The notes under the pieces are model-generated. The model saw only the letters and a program-made list of their open reading frames with translations, searched no databases and was not told the origin of the DNA. Below are positions 1 to 9,478 of a stretch of DNA of 64,000 nt, piece by piece. Position numbers and translations under genes: made by a program. The stretch's first letter is position 1; every line of letters starts with the position of its first letter. Source of the stretch: Beijerinckiaceae bacterium (GTDB lineage: Bacteria; Pseudomonadota; Alphaproteobacteria; Rhizobiales; Beijerinckiaceae); contig CANGTC010000001.1 of NCBI GenBank assembly GCA_947456505.1, positions 1 through 64,000 on the forward strand, given 5' to 3'.

Positions 1-174
1 ATGCATAATGGAAATTTCGCGGGACACAAGCGGAAATTTGCCACTTTGACCCTCACCTGTGCAAAATAGGGACGCTGATCTTCGGGTGTGGGCTCGGCGC
101 CACGCTTGCCGACCTTCGCAAAGCCCGTTACCTCAAGCCTCAGGCGCTCCAGCCGCAGGGACTCCGCTGCATCC

Positions 175-1761
175 ATGTTCCAGATCGACCGTCGCAAGCT
201 CGTCGCGTCTCTGGCCCTGTCGGGGGCTTTGACCCTCGCCGGACGGGCTGAGGCCCAGCAGCCCGGCGCCAACGCGCCACAACCCCCGGCCGCCCCAAAT
301 GGGCCTACGGGGTTTGGCTACGAATCGGTCCTGCGCCGGGCGCGGGAACTGGCCAGCGTGCCGCTTACGCAAAGCCCTACCCTGCCGGAGCCCCTGACCA
401 AACTGGACGCAGAGGCCTGGCGCGACATCCGCTTTCGCCCGGAGAGGGCGCTTTTTTCGAATAATAACAGTCTCTTACGCCTCCAGACCTATCATCTCGG
501 CCATAGTTTCAGGCGCCCCGTGACCGTGAACGTGATTCGCGACGGCATCCCGACGCCCATTCCTTACGCCGCCAATCTCTTCGACTATGGGGCGACGAAA
601 TTCGACAAGCCCCTGCCCGTGAACCTCGGATTCGCCGGTTTCCGACTGCAATATCCGCTCAACGACCCCCGCAACTTCGACGAGATGATCTCCTTTCTCG
701 GCGCCAGCGCCTTCAGCTTTCTGGGTCGGGGGCAGCGCCCGGGCGTCTCCAATCGAGGGCTCGTCGTCAACGGGGGAGCGACTGCGGAGGAAACGCCCTT
801 CTTCCGTGAATTCTGGATCGAGACGCCCGAGCCGGGCTCCGACCGCATCGCCATCTACGCCCTGCTCGACGGCGAGGCCGCGACAGGCGCCTACCGTTTT
901 GACCTGTCGCCCGGCGCGGAGACCACGCTGGAGGTCAATCTCACCCTCTTCCCGCGCAAGGCCGGAACCAAACTCGGCGTCGCGCCCCTGCGCAGCATGT
1001 TCTTCACGGGCGAGACGGATCGGCGGGGGCATGGAGACTACCGACCGGAGGTGCATGATTCGGACGGCCTGCTGATTCACACCGGCGCGGGCGAATGGCT
1101 CTGGCGCCCCCTGCGCAACCCCGCCGCGCCTGAAATTTCCGCCTTCATGGACAAGGATGTGCGCGGCTTCGGCCTGCTCCAGCGCGACAGGTCCTTCGAA
1201 CATTACCAGGATCTGGATCAGGCCTATGAGCTGCGTCCCAGTTGCTGGATCGAGCCCCTCGGTGGCTGGGGGGAAGGCCATGTGGAGCTGCTGGAGTCCC
1301 CGACGACGGACGAAACGACGAAAAATATCGGCGTATTCTGGGTCCCCCGCGAGGCACCAGAGCCCGGCAAGCCCTTCACTCTGGGCTATCGCATTAGGTC
1401 CGGACTTGAGACGCCGCGGCTCTCCCCCGCAGGACGGGCCATCGGCGCCTATCAAACCGACGTGAAGGCGAGCAGCCCGAAGGAGCAAACGCCGCCCAAC
1501 GCCCGCCGCTTCCTGATCGATTTTGCAGGCGGGGACCTGCCCTTCTTCCTCAGCGAACCCGGCTCGGTGGCGGCTACGGTCACGTCGACCAATGGACGCA
1601 TCCTGCGGTCCTCCTTGGCGCCCAACCCCCATACCAAGGGGTTCCGCGCGGTCTTCGATCTGCAGCTTGAACCAGGCGAGGCGACCGATCTGCGCATCTT
1701 CCTGCGCAACGGATCGCGCGCGATTACGGAAACCTGGACACTGCCTTTCAAGGCCGAGTGA
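175..1761 (+). CDS. Periplasmic glucan biosynthesis protein, MdoG/OpgG-OpgD family
   Basis: ORF 88..1761; likely start at internal ATG 175 (MFQIDRRKLVASLALSGALTLAGRAEAQ, export signal with an RR pair), followed by FGYESVLRRARELA...FRPERALF typical of OpgG/OpgD. Confidence 0.88.
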   Translation: MFQIDRRKLVASLALSGALTLAGRAEAQQPGANAPQPPAAPNGPTGFGYESVLRRARELASVPLTQSPTLPEPLTKLDAEAWRDIRFRPERALFSNNNSLLRLQTYHLGHSFRRPVTVNVIRDGIPTPIPYAANLFDYGATKFDKPLPVNLGFAGFRLQYPLNDPRNFDEMISFLGASAFSFLGRGQRPGVSNRGLVVNGGATAEETPFFREFWIETPEPGSDRIAIYALLDGEAATGAYRFDLSPGAETTLEVNLTLFPRKAGTKLGVAPLRSMFFTGETDRRGHGDYRPEVHDSDGLLIHTGAGEWLWRPLRNPAAPEISAFMDKDVRGFGLLQRDRSFEHYQDLDQAYELRPSCWIEPLGGWGEGHVELLESPTTDETTKNIGVFWVPREAPEPGKPFTLGYRIRSGLETPRLSPAGRAIGAYQTDVKASSPKEQTPPNARRFLIDFAGGDLPFFLSEPGSVAATVTSTNGRILRSSLAPNPHTKGFRAVFDLQLEPGEATDLRIFLRNGSRAITETWTLPFKAE

Positions 1762-1843
1762 TCGGCCTTGCGCCGCGCGCCGTAAAACGCGACAACGGGT
1801 CCTTCATCAACACTGAGGGCCCGCATCGGCCGGAAGGAGCGTC

Positions 1844-2854
1844 GTGAAACATTTTCTCGCAATCTTGGGAACCACCCTCGCCCTTCTGGGTCAGCCCCTT
1901 AGCGGCGCCGCGCAGGCCGCCGACAAGGTGACCTTCGGCACCAACTGGCTCGCGGAAGCTGAGCACGGCGGCTATTATCAAGCGGTCGTGGACGGCACCT
2001 ACGCCAAATATGGCCTTGAGGTGAAGATCCTGCCCGGCGGGCCTCAGGCCAACAACCGCCTGCTGCTGGCCGCCGGCCGCATCGACTTCTTCATGGGCGC
2101 GAACATGCTGCAAGCCTTCACGGCGGTGGAGCAGAATGTGCCGACCCTGGCCATCTCCGCGAGCTTCCAGAAGGACCCCACCATTTTCCTGTCCCATCCC
2201 GGCGTGGGCTTCGACCGGTTCGAGGATCTGCCGAAAGCCACAGCTTTCATTGGCAAGGATATGCTGGTCTCAGCCTATCAATGGCTGAAGCTCGCCTATG
2301 GCTTCAAGGATGAGAAGGTGAAGCCCTATACCTTCAACTCCGCCCCCTTCATCGCGGACAAGAATTCGATTCAGCAGGGCTTCCTGACCTCCGAGCCCTT
2401 CGAGGTGGAGCGGCAGGGCAAATTCAAGCCCAATGTCTTCCTGCTGGCGGACCATGGCTACGACACCTATTCCACCACCATCGAGACGCGTCGCGAAACC
2501 ATCGACAAGAACCCCGACATGGTCCAGCGCTTCGTCGACGCCTCCACCATCGGCTGGTACAATTATCTTTATGGCGACAACGCCGCAGCCAACGCCGCCA
2601 TCAAGAAAGACAATCCCGACATCAGCGACGAGCAGATCGCCTATTCCATCGCCAAGATGAAGGAATATGGCGTCGTGGATTCCGGCGATTCGCTCAAGCT
2701 GGGCATCGGGGCCATGACGGACGAGCGCGTGAAAAGCTTCTTCGACAAGATGGCGAAAGCGGGCGTGGTCAAGGCGGATCTTGATTACAGGAAATCCTTC
2801 GACCTGCGCTTCGTGAACAAGGGCGTCGGCCTTTCCCTGCGTCCGAAGAACTGA
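1844..2854 (+). CDS. ABC transporter substrate-binding protein, NMT1/THI5-like (NitT/TauT type)
   Basis: GTG start after GGAAGGAG; signal peptide; KVTFGTNWLAEAEHGGYYQAVVDGTYAKYGLEVKILPGG; followed by ATPase and permease genes. Confidence 0.88.
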   Translation: MKHFLAILGTTLALLGQPLSGAAQAADKVTFGTNWLAEAEHGGYYQAVVDGTYAKYGLEVKILPGGPQANNRLLLAAGRIDFFMGANMLQAFTAVEQNVPTLAISASFQKDPTIFLSHPGVGFDRFEDLPKATAFIGKDMLVSAYQWLKLAYGFKDEKVKPYTFNSAPFIADKNSIQQGFLTSEPFEVERQGKFKPNVFLLADHGYDTYSTTIETRRETIDKNPDMVQRFVDASTIGWYNYLYGDNAAANAAIKKDNPDISDEQIAYSIAKMKEYGVVDSGDSLKLGIGAMTDERVKSFFDKMAKAGVVKADLDYRKSFDLRFVNKGVGLSLRPKN

Positions 2855-2860
2855 CCGGTC

Positions 2861-3607
2861 ATGGCTGACATGCTGAGCCTGCGCGGCGTCGACAAGGTCT
2901 TCGCCACGGGCGCGCAGGCGCTGGGCGGTCTGGACCTTGATGTGCGCGAAGGCGAGTTCCTGAGCCTGCTGGGGCCTTCGGGCTGCGGCAAGTCAACGGC
3001 GCTGCGCATGATCGCGGGCCTCTCCCAGCCCACGCGCGGAAGCCTCGAGTGGCGCGCGGGGCGGCCGGAGATCGGCTTCGTGTTTCAGGACGCGGTGCTG
3101 ATGCCCTGGGCCAATGTCTTCGACAATGTCTGGCTGCCGCTGCGGCTCACGGGCCAATCGCGCACGCAATCGGCCACGCGAATCGAGGCGGCGCTGGACC
3201 TGGTGGGCCTGACCGGTTTCGCCAAAGCCTATCCGCGCGAATTGTCCGGCGGCATGAAGATGCGCGTCTCCATCGCCCGCGCCATGGTGCTGCGCCCCGC
3301 CCTGCTGCTCATGGACGAGCCCTTTGCGGCGCTCGACGAGATCACGCGCCTGAAGCTCAACAACGATCTGCTGCGCCTGAAGCAGGAACTGGGGGCGACG
3401 GTGGTTTTCGTGACCCATTCGGTGTTCGAAAGCGTCTATCTGTCGAGCCGCATCGCGGTTTTCAGCGCACGGCCCGGACGCGTCGTCGCGGACATCGAGG
3501 TCGACGCGCCGCTGGCGCGCGATGACGCCTTCCGCCTGAGCCCGCTCTATGCGCAGGCCTGCAAGGAAGCCTCCGACGCCCTGCACAAAGCCATGGGAGA
3601 GGCCTGA
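2861..3607 (+). CDS. ABC transporter ATP-binding protein (NitT/TauT type)
   Basis: Walker A GPSGCGKST, signature LSGGMKMR, Walker B LLLMDEPFAALDE. Confidence 0.93.
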   Translation: MADMLSLRGVDKVFATGAQALGGLDLDVREGEFLSLLGPSGCGKSTALRMIAGLSQPTRGSLEWRAGRPEIGFVFQDAVLMPWANVFDNVWLPLRLTGQSRTQSATRIEAALDLVGLTGFAKAYPRELSGGMKMRVSIARAMVLRPALLLMDEPFAALDEITRLKLNNDLLRLKQELGATVVFVTHSVFESVYLSSRIAVFSARPGRVVADIEVDAPLARDDAFRLSPLYAQACKEASDALHKAMGEA

Positions 3608-3608
3608 C

Positions 3609-4391
3609 ATGCGCCGCTCTTTCGCCGACTATGCGCTGCCGCTCCTCGTCTTCCTGGCCATGATCGGCCTGTGGGAGGCGCTGGTGCGCGTCAACGACAT
3701 TCCGCCCTATGTGCTGCCGTCCCCCTCGCTGATCGGCGCGACCCTGGTGAAGGATTGGGGCACGCTTTCGGGCTCGCTGCTGGTGACCCTGCAGATCACC
3801 TTCGAGGCCCTGCTGGCGGCGACCGTTGGAGGCGTTACGCTTGCGATCCTCTTTGCGCGTTCGCGCTGGATCGAGCGATCGTTCTTCCCCTTCGCCGTCG
3901 TGTTGCAGGTGACGCCCATCGTGGCCATCGCGCCGCTGCTGCTGGTTTATCTCGACGCCAACACCGCCGTGCTGGTCTGCGCCTTTCTCGTGGCCTTCTT
4001 CCCGATTCTGTCCAACATGGCGCTGGGGCTGGCCTCGGCCGACCACAATCTGATCGACCTTTTCGAACTGTACAAGGCGTCGCGCTGGAAGCAGCTGATC
4101 CTGCTGCGCCTGCCCGCCGCCCTGCCCTATTTTCTGGGCGGGCTGCGCATCGCGGGCGGGCTGGCGCTGATCGGCGCCATCGTGGCGGAGATTGCGGCGG
4201 GGTCTGCGGGACAGGGCGCCGGGCTCGCCTATCGCATCGTGGAGGCGGGCTATCGGCTCAACATCCCCCGCATGTTCGCAGCGCTGGTGCTGATCTCCGT
4301 GAGCGGCATTCTGATCTATCTGGTCTTCACGCTGCTGTCTTATGTGCTGCTTTCGCGCTGGCATGACAGCGCCCGCGAGCGGGGGCTTTAG
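3609..4391 (+). CDS. ABC transporter permease (NitT/TauT type)
   Basis: Start MRRSFADYALPLLVFLAMIGLWEALVRV; several hydrophobic segments; next to SBP and ATPase. Confidence 0.88.
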   Translation: MRRSFADYALPLLVFLAMIGLWEALVRVNDIPPYVLPSPSLIGATLVKDWGTLSGSLLVTLQITFEALLAATVGGVTLAILFARSRWIERSFFPFAVVLQVTPIVAIAPLLLVYLDANTAVLVCAFLVAFFPILSNMALGLASADHNLIDLFELYKASRWKQLILLRLPAALPYFLGGLRIAGGLALIGAIVAEIAAGSAGQGAGLAYRIVEAGYRLNIPRMFAALVLISVSGILIYLVFTLLSYVLLSRWHDSARERGL

Positions 4392-5729
4392 TCACAGGGC
4401 GAAGCGCACCACGGCGCCCAACGCCGCCATGGCGAGCACCACCTGCACCAGCCCCCAATGCAGGCGCATGACCAGCACGAAGGCCAGCGCCGAGAGAACG
4501 GCGGCCTTCCAATCGAAGCTTGCGAGATCGACCGTCGGCCAGCGCAGCGGACCCCACTCGCCCCAGCCGCTTTCGCCAAAGAGAAGATGCAGGCCGAACC
4601 ATGCGGCGAGATAGGACATCACGCCCACCACAACCGCTGTAATCGCCGAGAGGGCCGCCGCCAGCCGTTTGTTGGAGCGCAATTCCTCCATGTGCGGCGC
4701 GCCCGCGAAGATCCATAAAAACGAGGGCGCAAAGGTGGCCCAGGTGGTCATCAGGGCGCCCAGCGCCGCCGCGACCGGCGGGGAGAAAGGGGCGGCGTCC
4801 CGCCAGGCCGCCAGAAAGCCCACATGCTGGGTGACGAGAATGGTCGGCCCGGGCGTGGTCTCGGCGAGGCCCAGCCCATCGGCCATTTCGGCGGCGCTGA
4901 GCCAGCCCTTCACGCTGACCGCATCCTGCGCGAGCCAGGCGAGCAAAGCATAGGCTCCGCCGAAGGAAAGCATGGCGAGCTTGCTGAAGAAGACGCCCAG
5001 GGTGGTGATGATGTGGTTGGAGCCGAGCATGAGGGCCGCGAAACCCACCGGCGCCCACCAGACGCCGATCCAGATCAAGATGGCCCGCAGGGTCTCGCCC
5101 CAGCGCCCTTCCCGCGCCGGTTCGGCCTTCAAAGGCGCGCTGGCGCCGAAAACGCCGGGCGCATAGGGCTGGGCCACATAGCCGATCAGCGCCGCGCCCA
5201 GGACCACCAGCGGAAAGGGCGCGTCAAGGAACATCAGCAGCGCAAAGGCGAGCGCCGCGATAACCTGAAAGACCCAATGCTTGAAAGCACGTTTGGCGAT
5301 GCGCGCAATGGCGTGGAACACCACCGCCAGAACCGCCGTCTTGATGCCGAAAAAGAGCCCGTCGACCAGCGGCAGATCATGCCCATAGGCGTAAAGAAAG
5401 CTCAGGCCCAGCATCACTGCGGCGCCGGGGACTACGAACATGAGCCCGGCGAAGAGCCCGCCGCGCACCCCGTGCAGCAGCCAGCCGATATAGGTCGCCA
5501 ACTGCTGGGCCTCCGGGCCGGGCAGCAGGGTGCAGTAGTTCAGGGCGTGCAGGAAACGCGGCTCGTCGATCCATTTGCGGTCATCGACCAGCACCCGGTG
5601 CATCAGGGCGATCTGCCCCGCCGCACCCCCGAAGGAGGTGAGGCCTATAAGGGTCCAGACGCGCGCGGCCTCCCAAAAGGAGACCTGCGGCATGAAGGGA
5701 TGGGTCGTGGTTTCCTGATCCTTGGTCAT
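4392..5729 (-). CDS. chrA: Chromate efflux transporter, ChrA family
   Basis: MTKDQETTTHPFMPQVSFWEAARVWTLIGLTSFGGAAGQIALMHRVLVDDRKWI...LLPGPEAQQLATYIGW with a second half FFSKLAMLSFGGAYALL...LAETTPGPTILV: two-domain ChrA. Confidence 0.9.
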   Translation of the reverse strand: MTKDQETTTHPFMPQVSFWEAARVWTLIGLTSFGGAAGQIALMHRVLVDDRKWIDEPRFLHALNYCTLLPGPEAQQLATYIGWLLHGVRGGLFAGLMFVVPGAAVMLGLSFLYAYGHDLPLVDGLFFGIKTAVLAVVFHAIARIAKRAFKHWVFQVIAALAFALLMFLDAPFPLVVLGAALIGYVAQPYAPGVFGASAPLKAEPAREGRWGETLRAILIWIGVWWAPVGFAALMLGSNHIITTLGVFFSKLAMLSFGGAYALLAWLAQDAVSVKGWLSAAEMADGLGLAETTPGPTILVTQHVGFLAAWRDAAPFSPPVAAALGALMTTWATFAPSFLWIFAGAPHMEELRSNKRLAAALSAITAVVVGVMSYLAAWFGLHLLFGESGWGEWGPLRWPTVDLASFDWKAAVLSALAFVLVMRLHWGLVQVVLAMAALGAVVRFAL

Positions 5730-5846
5730 GCAACAGCCTTGGCGAAGGGGGCACGCCCTGTCAAATCTTGCAATTCGGAGGGGCCAGCCTTGACCGCGCC
5801 CGCGCAAACCGGCATCCGATCAGGAATGAATGTCGGGAGATCGACC

Positions 5847-6839
5847 ATGGACCAGACCCGCACGCCCTCACGGCGCAGCTTCCTCAACGGCGCCGCCGCT
5901 CTGTCGCTCGGCGCCAGCCTGCCCCTGCCCGCTCTGGCGCAGGCCTATCCGTCCAAGCCCGTGCGCATTCTCGTGCCCTTCGGCGCAGGCGGCATCGCCG
6001 ACATCACCGTGCGGATTGTGGCCGAGCGACTGGGCGACAAGCTCGGCCAGCGCTTCGTGATCGAGAACCAACCCGGTCCCGGCGGCATCAACGCGGCGCG
6101 GGCGGCCCTGCAGGGCGGGCCGGATGGCTATAGCATGGCGCTCTTCTCCAATGGCACCGCCGTGGCCTCGGGCCTGTTCAAGAACCTGCGCTACGACCCG
6201 GTGAAGGAATTCGCCCCGGTCTCGGCGCTGGGCTATTTCGAGTTCATCTTCGCCACCGGGGGCGAGAGCCGCTTCAAGACCATGGGCGAATTGCTGGCCG
6301 AGGCGCGGGCGAAGCCAGGCTCCCTGAACATCGGCACCATCGCCACCGGCAGCACCCAGAACCTCTCGGGCGAGTTGTTCAAGAGCAGCGCCAATATCGA
6401 TGCGCGCATCGTGCCCTATCGCACCACGCCGGACGTGGTTCTGGCGGCGATGCGCGGGGATGTGGATCTGATCGTCGATTCCTACGCCTCCATGAAGGCC
6501 AATCTGGAGGATGGCAAGCTGCGGGCGCTGGGCGCCTCGAGCATCACCCGGTCCTTGTCCCTGCCCAATCTGCCAACCGTCGCCGAAGGCGGCGTCCCGG
6601 GTTTCGACGTGACCTCCTGGAACGCGATCTTCGCCCCCGCAGGCACGCCCCAGGCCGTGATCGACACGCTCAACAAGGGCATCCTCGAAGTTCTCGCCAT
6701 GCCCGAAACGAAGAAGCTGCTGCTGGATCTGGGCATCGAAGCCAAGGGCTCGACGCCTGCGGAACTGGGCGAGAAGCTGAAATCCGATATCGTGAAATGG
6801 ACAGCGATCATCGACAAGTCCGGTATCGAGAAGCAATAA
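5847..6839 (+). CDS. Tripartite tricarboxylate transporter substrate-binding protein (Bug/TctC family), Tat-type signal
   Basis: MDQTRTPSRRSFLNGAAALSLGASLPLPALAQAYPSKPVRILVPFGAGGIADITVRIVAERL; the SRRSFL motif suggests Tat export. The long upstream ORF extension is antisense to chrA. Confidence 0.9.
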   Translation: MDQTRTPSRRSFLNGAAALSLGASLPLPALAQAYPSKPVRILVPFGAGGIADITVRIVAERLGDKLGQRFVIENQPGPGGINAARAALQGGPDGYSMALFSNGTAVASGLFKNLRYDPVKEFAPVSALGYFEFIFATGGESRFKTMGELLAEARAKPGSLNIGTIATGSTQNLSGELFKSSANIDARIVPYRTTPDVVLAAMRGDVDLIVDSYASMKANLEDGKLRALGASSITRSLSLPNLPTVAEGGVPGFDVTSWNAIFAPAGTPQAVIDTLNKGILEVLAMPETKKLLLDLGIEAKGSTPAELGEKLKSDIVKWTAIIDKSGIEKQ

Positions 6840-6879
6840 GGCCGCAAGGCGCGTAACCAGTTCAGGGGAGGCGCGAAGT

Positions 6880-7878
6880 ATGGCGCAGGATGATTTGCTG
6901 ATGCCCGTTCCCCTTCCGCCGCTGGCGCAGGAGGGCCTGGGCGAGAGCTTCCACCTGATCAAGCTCTGGGAGGAGCCTAATCCGAAGGCGACGCTGGCGG
7001 CCATTGCGCCGGGCCTGCGCTTTATCGCGACCGGCGTGCCGATTCTGACCGAAGGCATGTCCTACCCCATCACCGCCGCCTTTCTGGCGCGGTTCCCGAA
7101 GCTGGAGCTCGTCGCCAATCTGGGCGTCGGCTATGACAACATCGACATCGCCGCCTGCGCGGCGCGGGGCGTGGTGGTCACCAATACGCCGGACGTGCTG
7201 ACGGAGGAAACCGCAGACACCGCCTTCGGCCTGCTGCTCTGCGTCATCCGGCAGTTTCCCCAGGCCGACCGATATCTGCGCGAGGGCAAATGGCTCAAGA
7301 CCGCCTTCCCCCTCACCGCCAGCCTGCGCGACCGCACCATGGGCATCGTGGGGCTGGGGCGGATCGGGCGGGCCATCGCCCGCCGGGGCGAGGCCTTCGG
7401 GTTGAAGATCGCCTATCACGGGCGCAAGGCGCAGGCGGACGCCCCCTGGCCCTTCTACGAGCGGCTTGAGGACATGGCCCGGGCCTGCGACATCCTCATG
7501 GTGTCGACGCCCGGCGGCCCCGCCACGCGCAACCTCATCGACGCGCCGATTCTTGACGCCTTGGGCCCGCAGGGGGTGCTGATCAACATCGCGCGCGGGA
7601 GCGTGGTGGACGAGCCCGCCCTGATCGCCGCCCTGCGGGAGGGGCGCATTCTCAGCGCCGGGCTTGACGTTTTCGCCGGGGAACCGGAGATTCCCGCTGA
7701 ACTCGTCGCCATGGACCATGTGGTGCTGCTGCCCCATGTGGGCTCGGCCAGCCACGCCACCCGCGACGCCATGAGCGCTCTGGTGGTGGACAATGCGGTC
7801 GCCTTTGCGGCAGGTCGCGGGCCGGTCACGCCTGTCGCGGAAACCCCTTGGCCTTTGCACGCAAAGGCGGCACATTGA
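6880..7878 (+). CDS. D-isomer-specific 2-hydroxyacid dehydrogenase (NAD-binding)
   Basis: MGIVGLGRIGRAIARRGEAFG, LINIARGSVVDEPALIAAL, LLPHVGSASHATRDAM. Confidence 0.92.
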   Translation: MAQDDLLMPVPLPPLAQEGLGESFHLIKLWEEPNPKATLAAIAPGLRFIATGVPILTEGMSYPITAAFLARFPKLELVANLGVGYDNIDIAACAARGVVVTNTPDVLTEETADTAFGLLLCVIRQFPQADRYLREGKWLKTAFPLTASLRDRTMGIVGLGRIGRAIARRGEAFGLKIAYHGRKAQADAPWPFYERLEDMARACDILMVSTPGGPATRNLIDAPILDALGPQGVLINIARGSVVDEPALIAALREGRILSAGLDVFAGEPEIPAELVAMDHVVLLPHVGSASHATRDAMSALVVDNAVAFAAGRGPVTPVAETPWPLHAKAAH

Positions 7879-7916
7879 GAAAAATGTCAGATGATCGACC
7901 TATGGAGGTGACTGTG

Positions 7917-8507
7917 ATGGGTGACGGACCACACAAGCGGCCCCCTAAAACCTGCCTGCGGGGCTGGCGCGCCTGGCGCAGACTGCCCATGGCGGCCCTC
8001 TTGCTGGCGCCGGGCGGGCTGACCGCCTCCGCTCAGGGGATCCAGACCCTGCCGCTTCCTCCCGGGCCCGCGATCATCACGCGGGAGACGCCAAAACCGG
8101 CGCCCGCCAAGCCCGCCCCCATCGTGGACAAACCCGCCGCGACGCAACCGCTTGCGCCTGCGGTGGCGGCCCAGAGCGCCGCTGCGGCCAGCGCCCCGGC
8201 CGCCCGCCCCAATGATGTGGCTGGCCGCTACATCATCCTGCGCGAAGGCGGCAGGGATGTGGGCTGCATGCTGACCCTGGACGACAAGGCGCGGGCGTCA
8301 AACGGCGACCTGAAGGCCCAACTCGCCCCCGCCTGCCGGGATCAGGGCATTGTGGTCTTCGATCCCGTGGCCTGGCGCGTCGAGCGGGGCCGCCTGGTGC
8401 TGACGGCCCGCAAGGGACATTCGGCGAACTTCGACCGGCAGGCGGACGGCGCCTGGTGGAAGGATCCGGCGGAAGGCGGCAAGCCGCTTGGCGTGAAGAA
8501 AATATAG
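7917..8507 (+). CDS. AprI/Inh family metalloprotease inhibitor domain protein
   Basis: GGAGGTG precedes ATG 7917; proline-rich region, then VAGRYIILREGGRDVGCMLTLDDKARASNGDLKAQLAPACRDQGIVVFDPVAWRVERGRLVLTARKGH (Inh fold). Confidence 0.75.
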   Translation: MGDGPHKRPPKTCLRGWRAWRRLPMAALLLAPGGLTASAQGIQTLPLPPGPAIITRETPKPAPAKPAPIVDKPAATQPLAPAVAAQSAAAASAPAARPNDVAGRYIILREGGRDVGCMLTLDDKARASNGDLKAQLAPACRDQGIVVFDPVAWRVERGRLVLTARKGHSANFDRQADGAWWKDPAEGGKPLGVKKI

Positions 8508-8708
8508 GGCCTGCGCAAACTTCGCATCGCGCCTTTTCCGCCGGTTGACAGGCGCCAGCCTATTGCAGATGTTGACGCCACGGATGCTAACAATCCGGCC
8601 CAGAGGAACATCCGTGATCAGCAAGCCCTGGTTTTGCGGACGCGGCCAGCCTGCGGACCGGCCCCGGCGTCAACATGGCGTCATATCTTCCAGCAGGCGG
8701 TGACAGAG

Positions 8709-9470
8709 ATGAAATATCCCCTTTCGCAACAGGGCAAGATCGTGCTCGTCGTGGGCGGCGCAGGCGGCGTGGGCAAGGCGACCGCGCAAATCTTCGCCGA
8801 AGCGGGCGCCCATGTGGCGATCACCCATCGTCCCGGCGCAGATAAAGCGAGCGAGGCGGCCGCCTTCGTGGCGAGCCTGCCGGGCGAGAACCATGCGGCC
8901 TTCGCCACCGATGTCGGCGACACCGCGACGATCCTCGCCCTGCGCGATGCGATCGCCGCACGTTACGGGCGGCTCGATGTGCTGGTCAACAGCGCGGGCT
9001 TCACCAAGCCCATTCCTCATGCGGACCTTGAGGCGCTGGATGATGAGCTGATCGACCGCATGTTCCAGATCAACTGGCGCGGACAGTTCGCCACCATCCG
9101 CGCCTTTGCGCCCATGCTGAAGGCGAGCGGCGACGGGCTCATCGTCTCCATCTCCTCCATCGCCGCCTTCAACGGCAATGGCTCGAATATCGCCTATGGC
9201 GCGGTGAAGGCGGGCACCGACGCCATGACGAAATCCCTCGCCCGGGCCCTCGCCCCCGAGATCCGCGTCATGGGCGTGGCGCCCGGCGTGGTCGACACGG
9301 GCTTTGTCGCGGGACGCGGGCCGGAGTTCAACGCCAAGGCTGGCCTCACCACGCCCCTGCGCCGCGTGGCCAACCCTGACGATGTGGCGGCGGCGGTGCT
9401 GTCCTGCGCCACCCATCTGGGCTATTCCACCGGCTCGACGCTCATCATCGACGGCGGCCGGGCCTTGTGA
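8709..9470 (+). CDS. SDR family NAD(P)-dependent oxidoreductase
   Basis: VLVVGGAGGVGKATAQIFAEAGAHVAITHR, LVNSAGF, ISSIAAFNG..AYGAVKAG (YxxxK). Confidence 0.93.
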   Translation: MKYPLSQQGKIVLVVGGAGGVGKATAQIFAEAGAHVAITHRPGADKASEAAAFVASLPGENHAAFATDVGDTATILALRDAIAARYGRLDVLVNSAGFTKPIPHADLEALDDELIDRMFQINWRGQFATIRAFAPMLKASGDGLIVSISSIAAFNGNGSNIAYGAVKAGTDAMTKSLARALAPEIRVMGVAPGVVDTGFVAGRGPEFNAKAGLTTPLRRVANPDDVAAAVLSCATHLGYSTGSTLIIDGGRAL

Positions 9471-9478
9471 GGAGCGCC

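Noticed and set aside
4824-5846. 341-residue N-terminal extension of the Bug SBP ORF
   Set aside because: Overlaps chrA antisense; the Tat signal peptide at ATG 5847 marks the real start.
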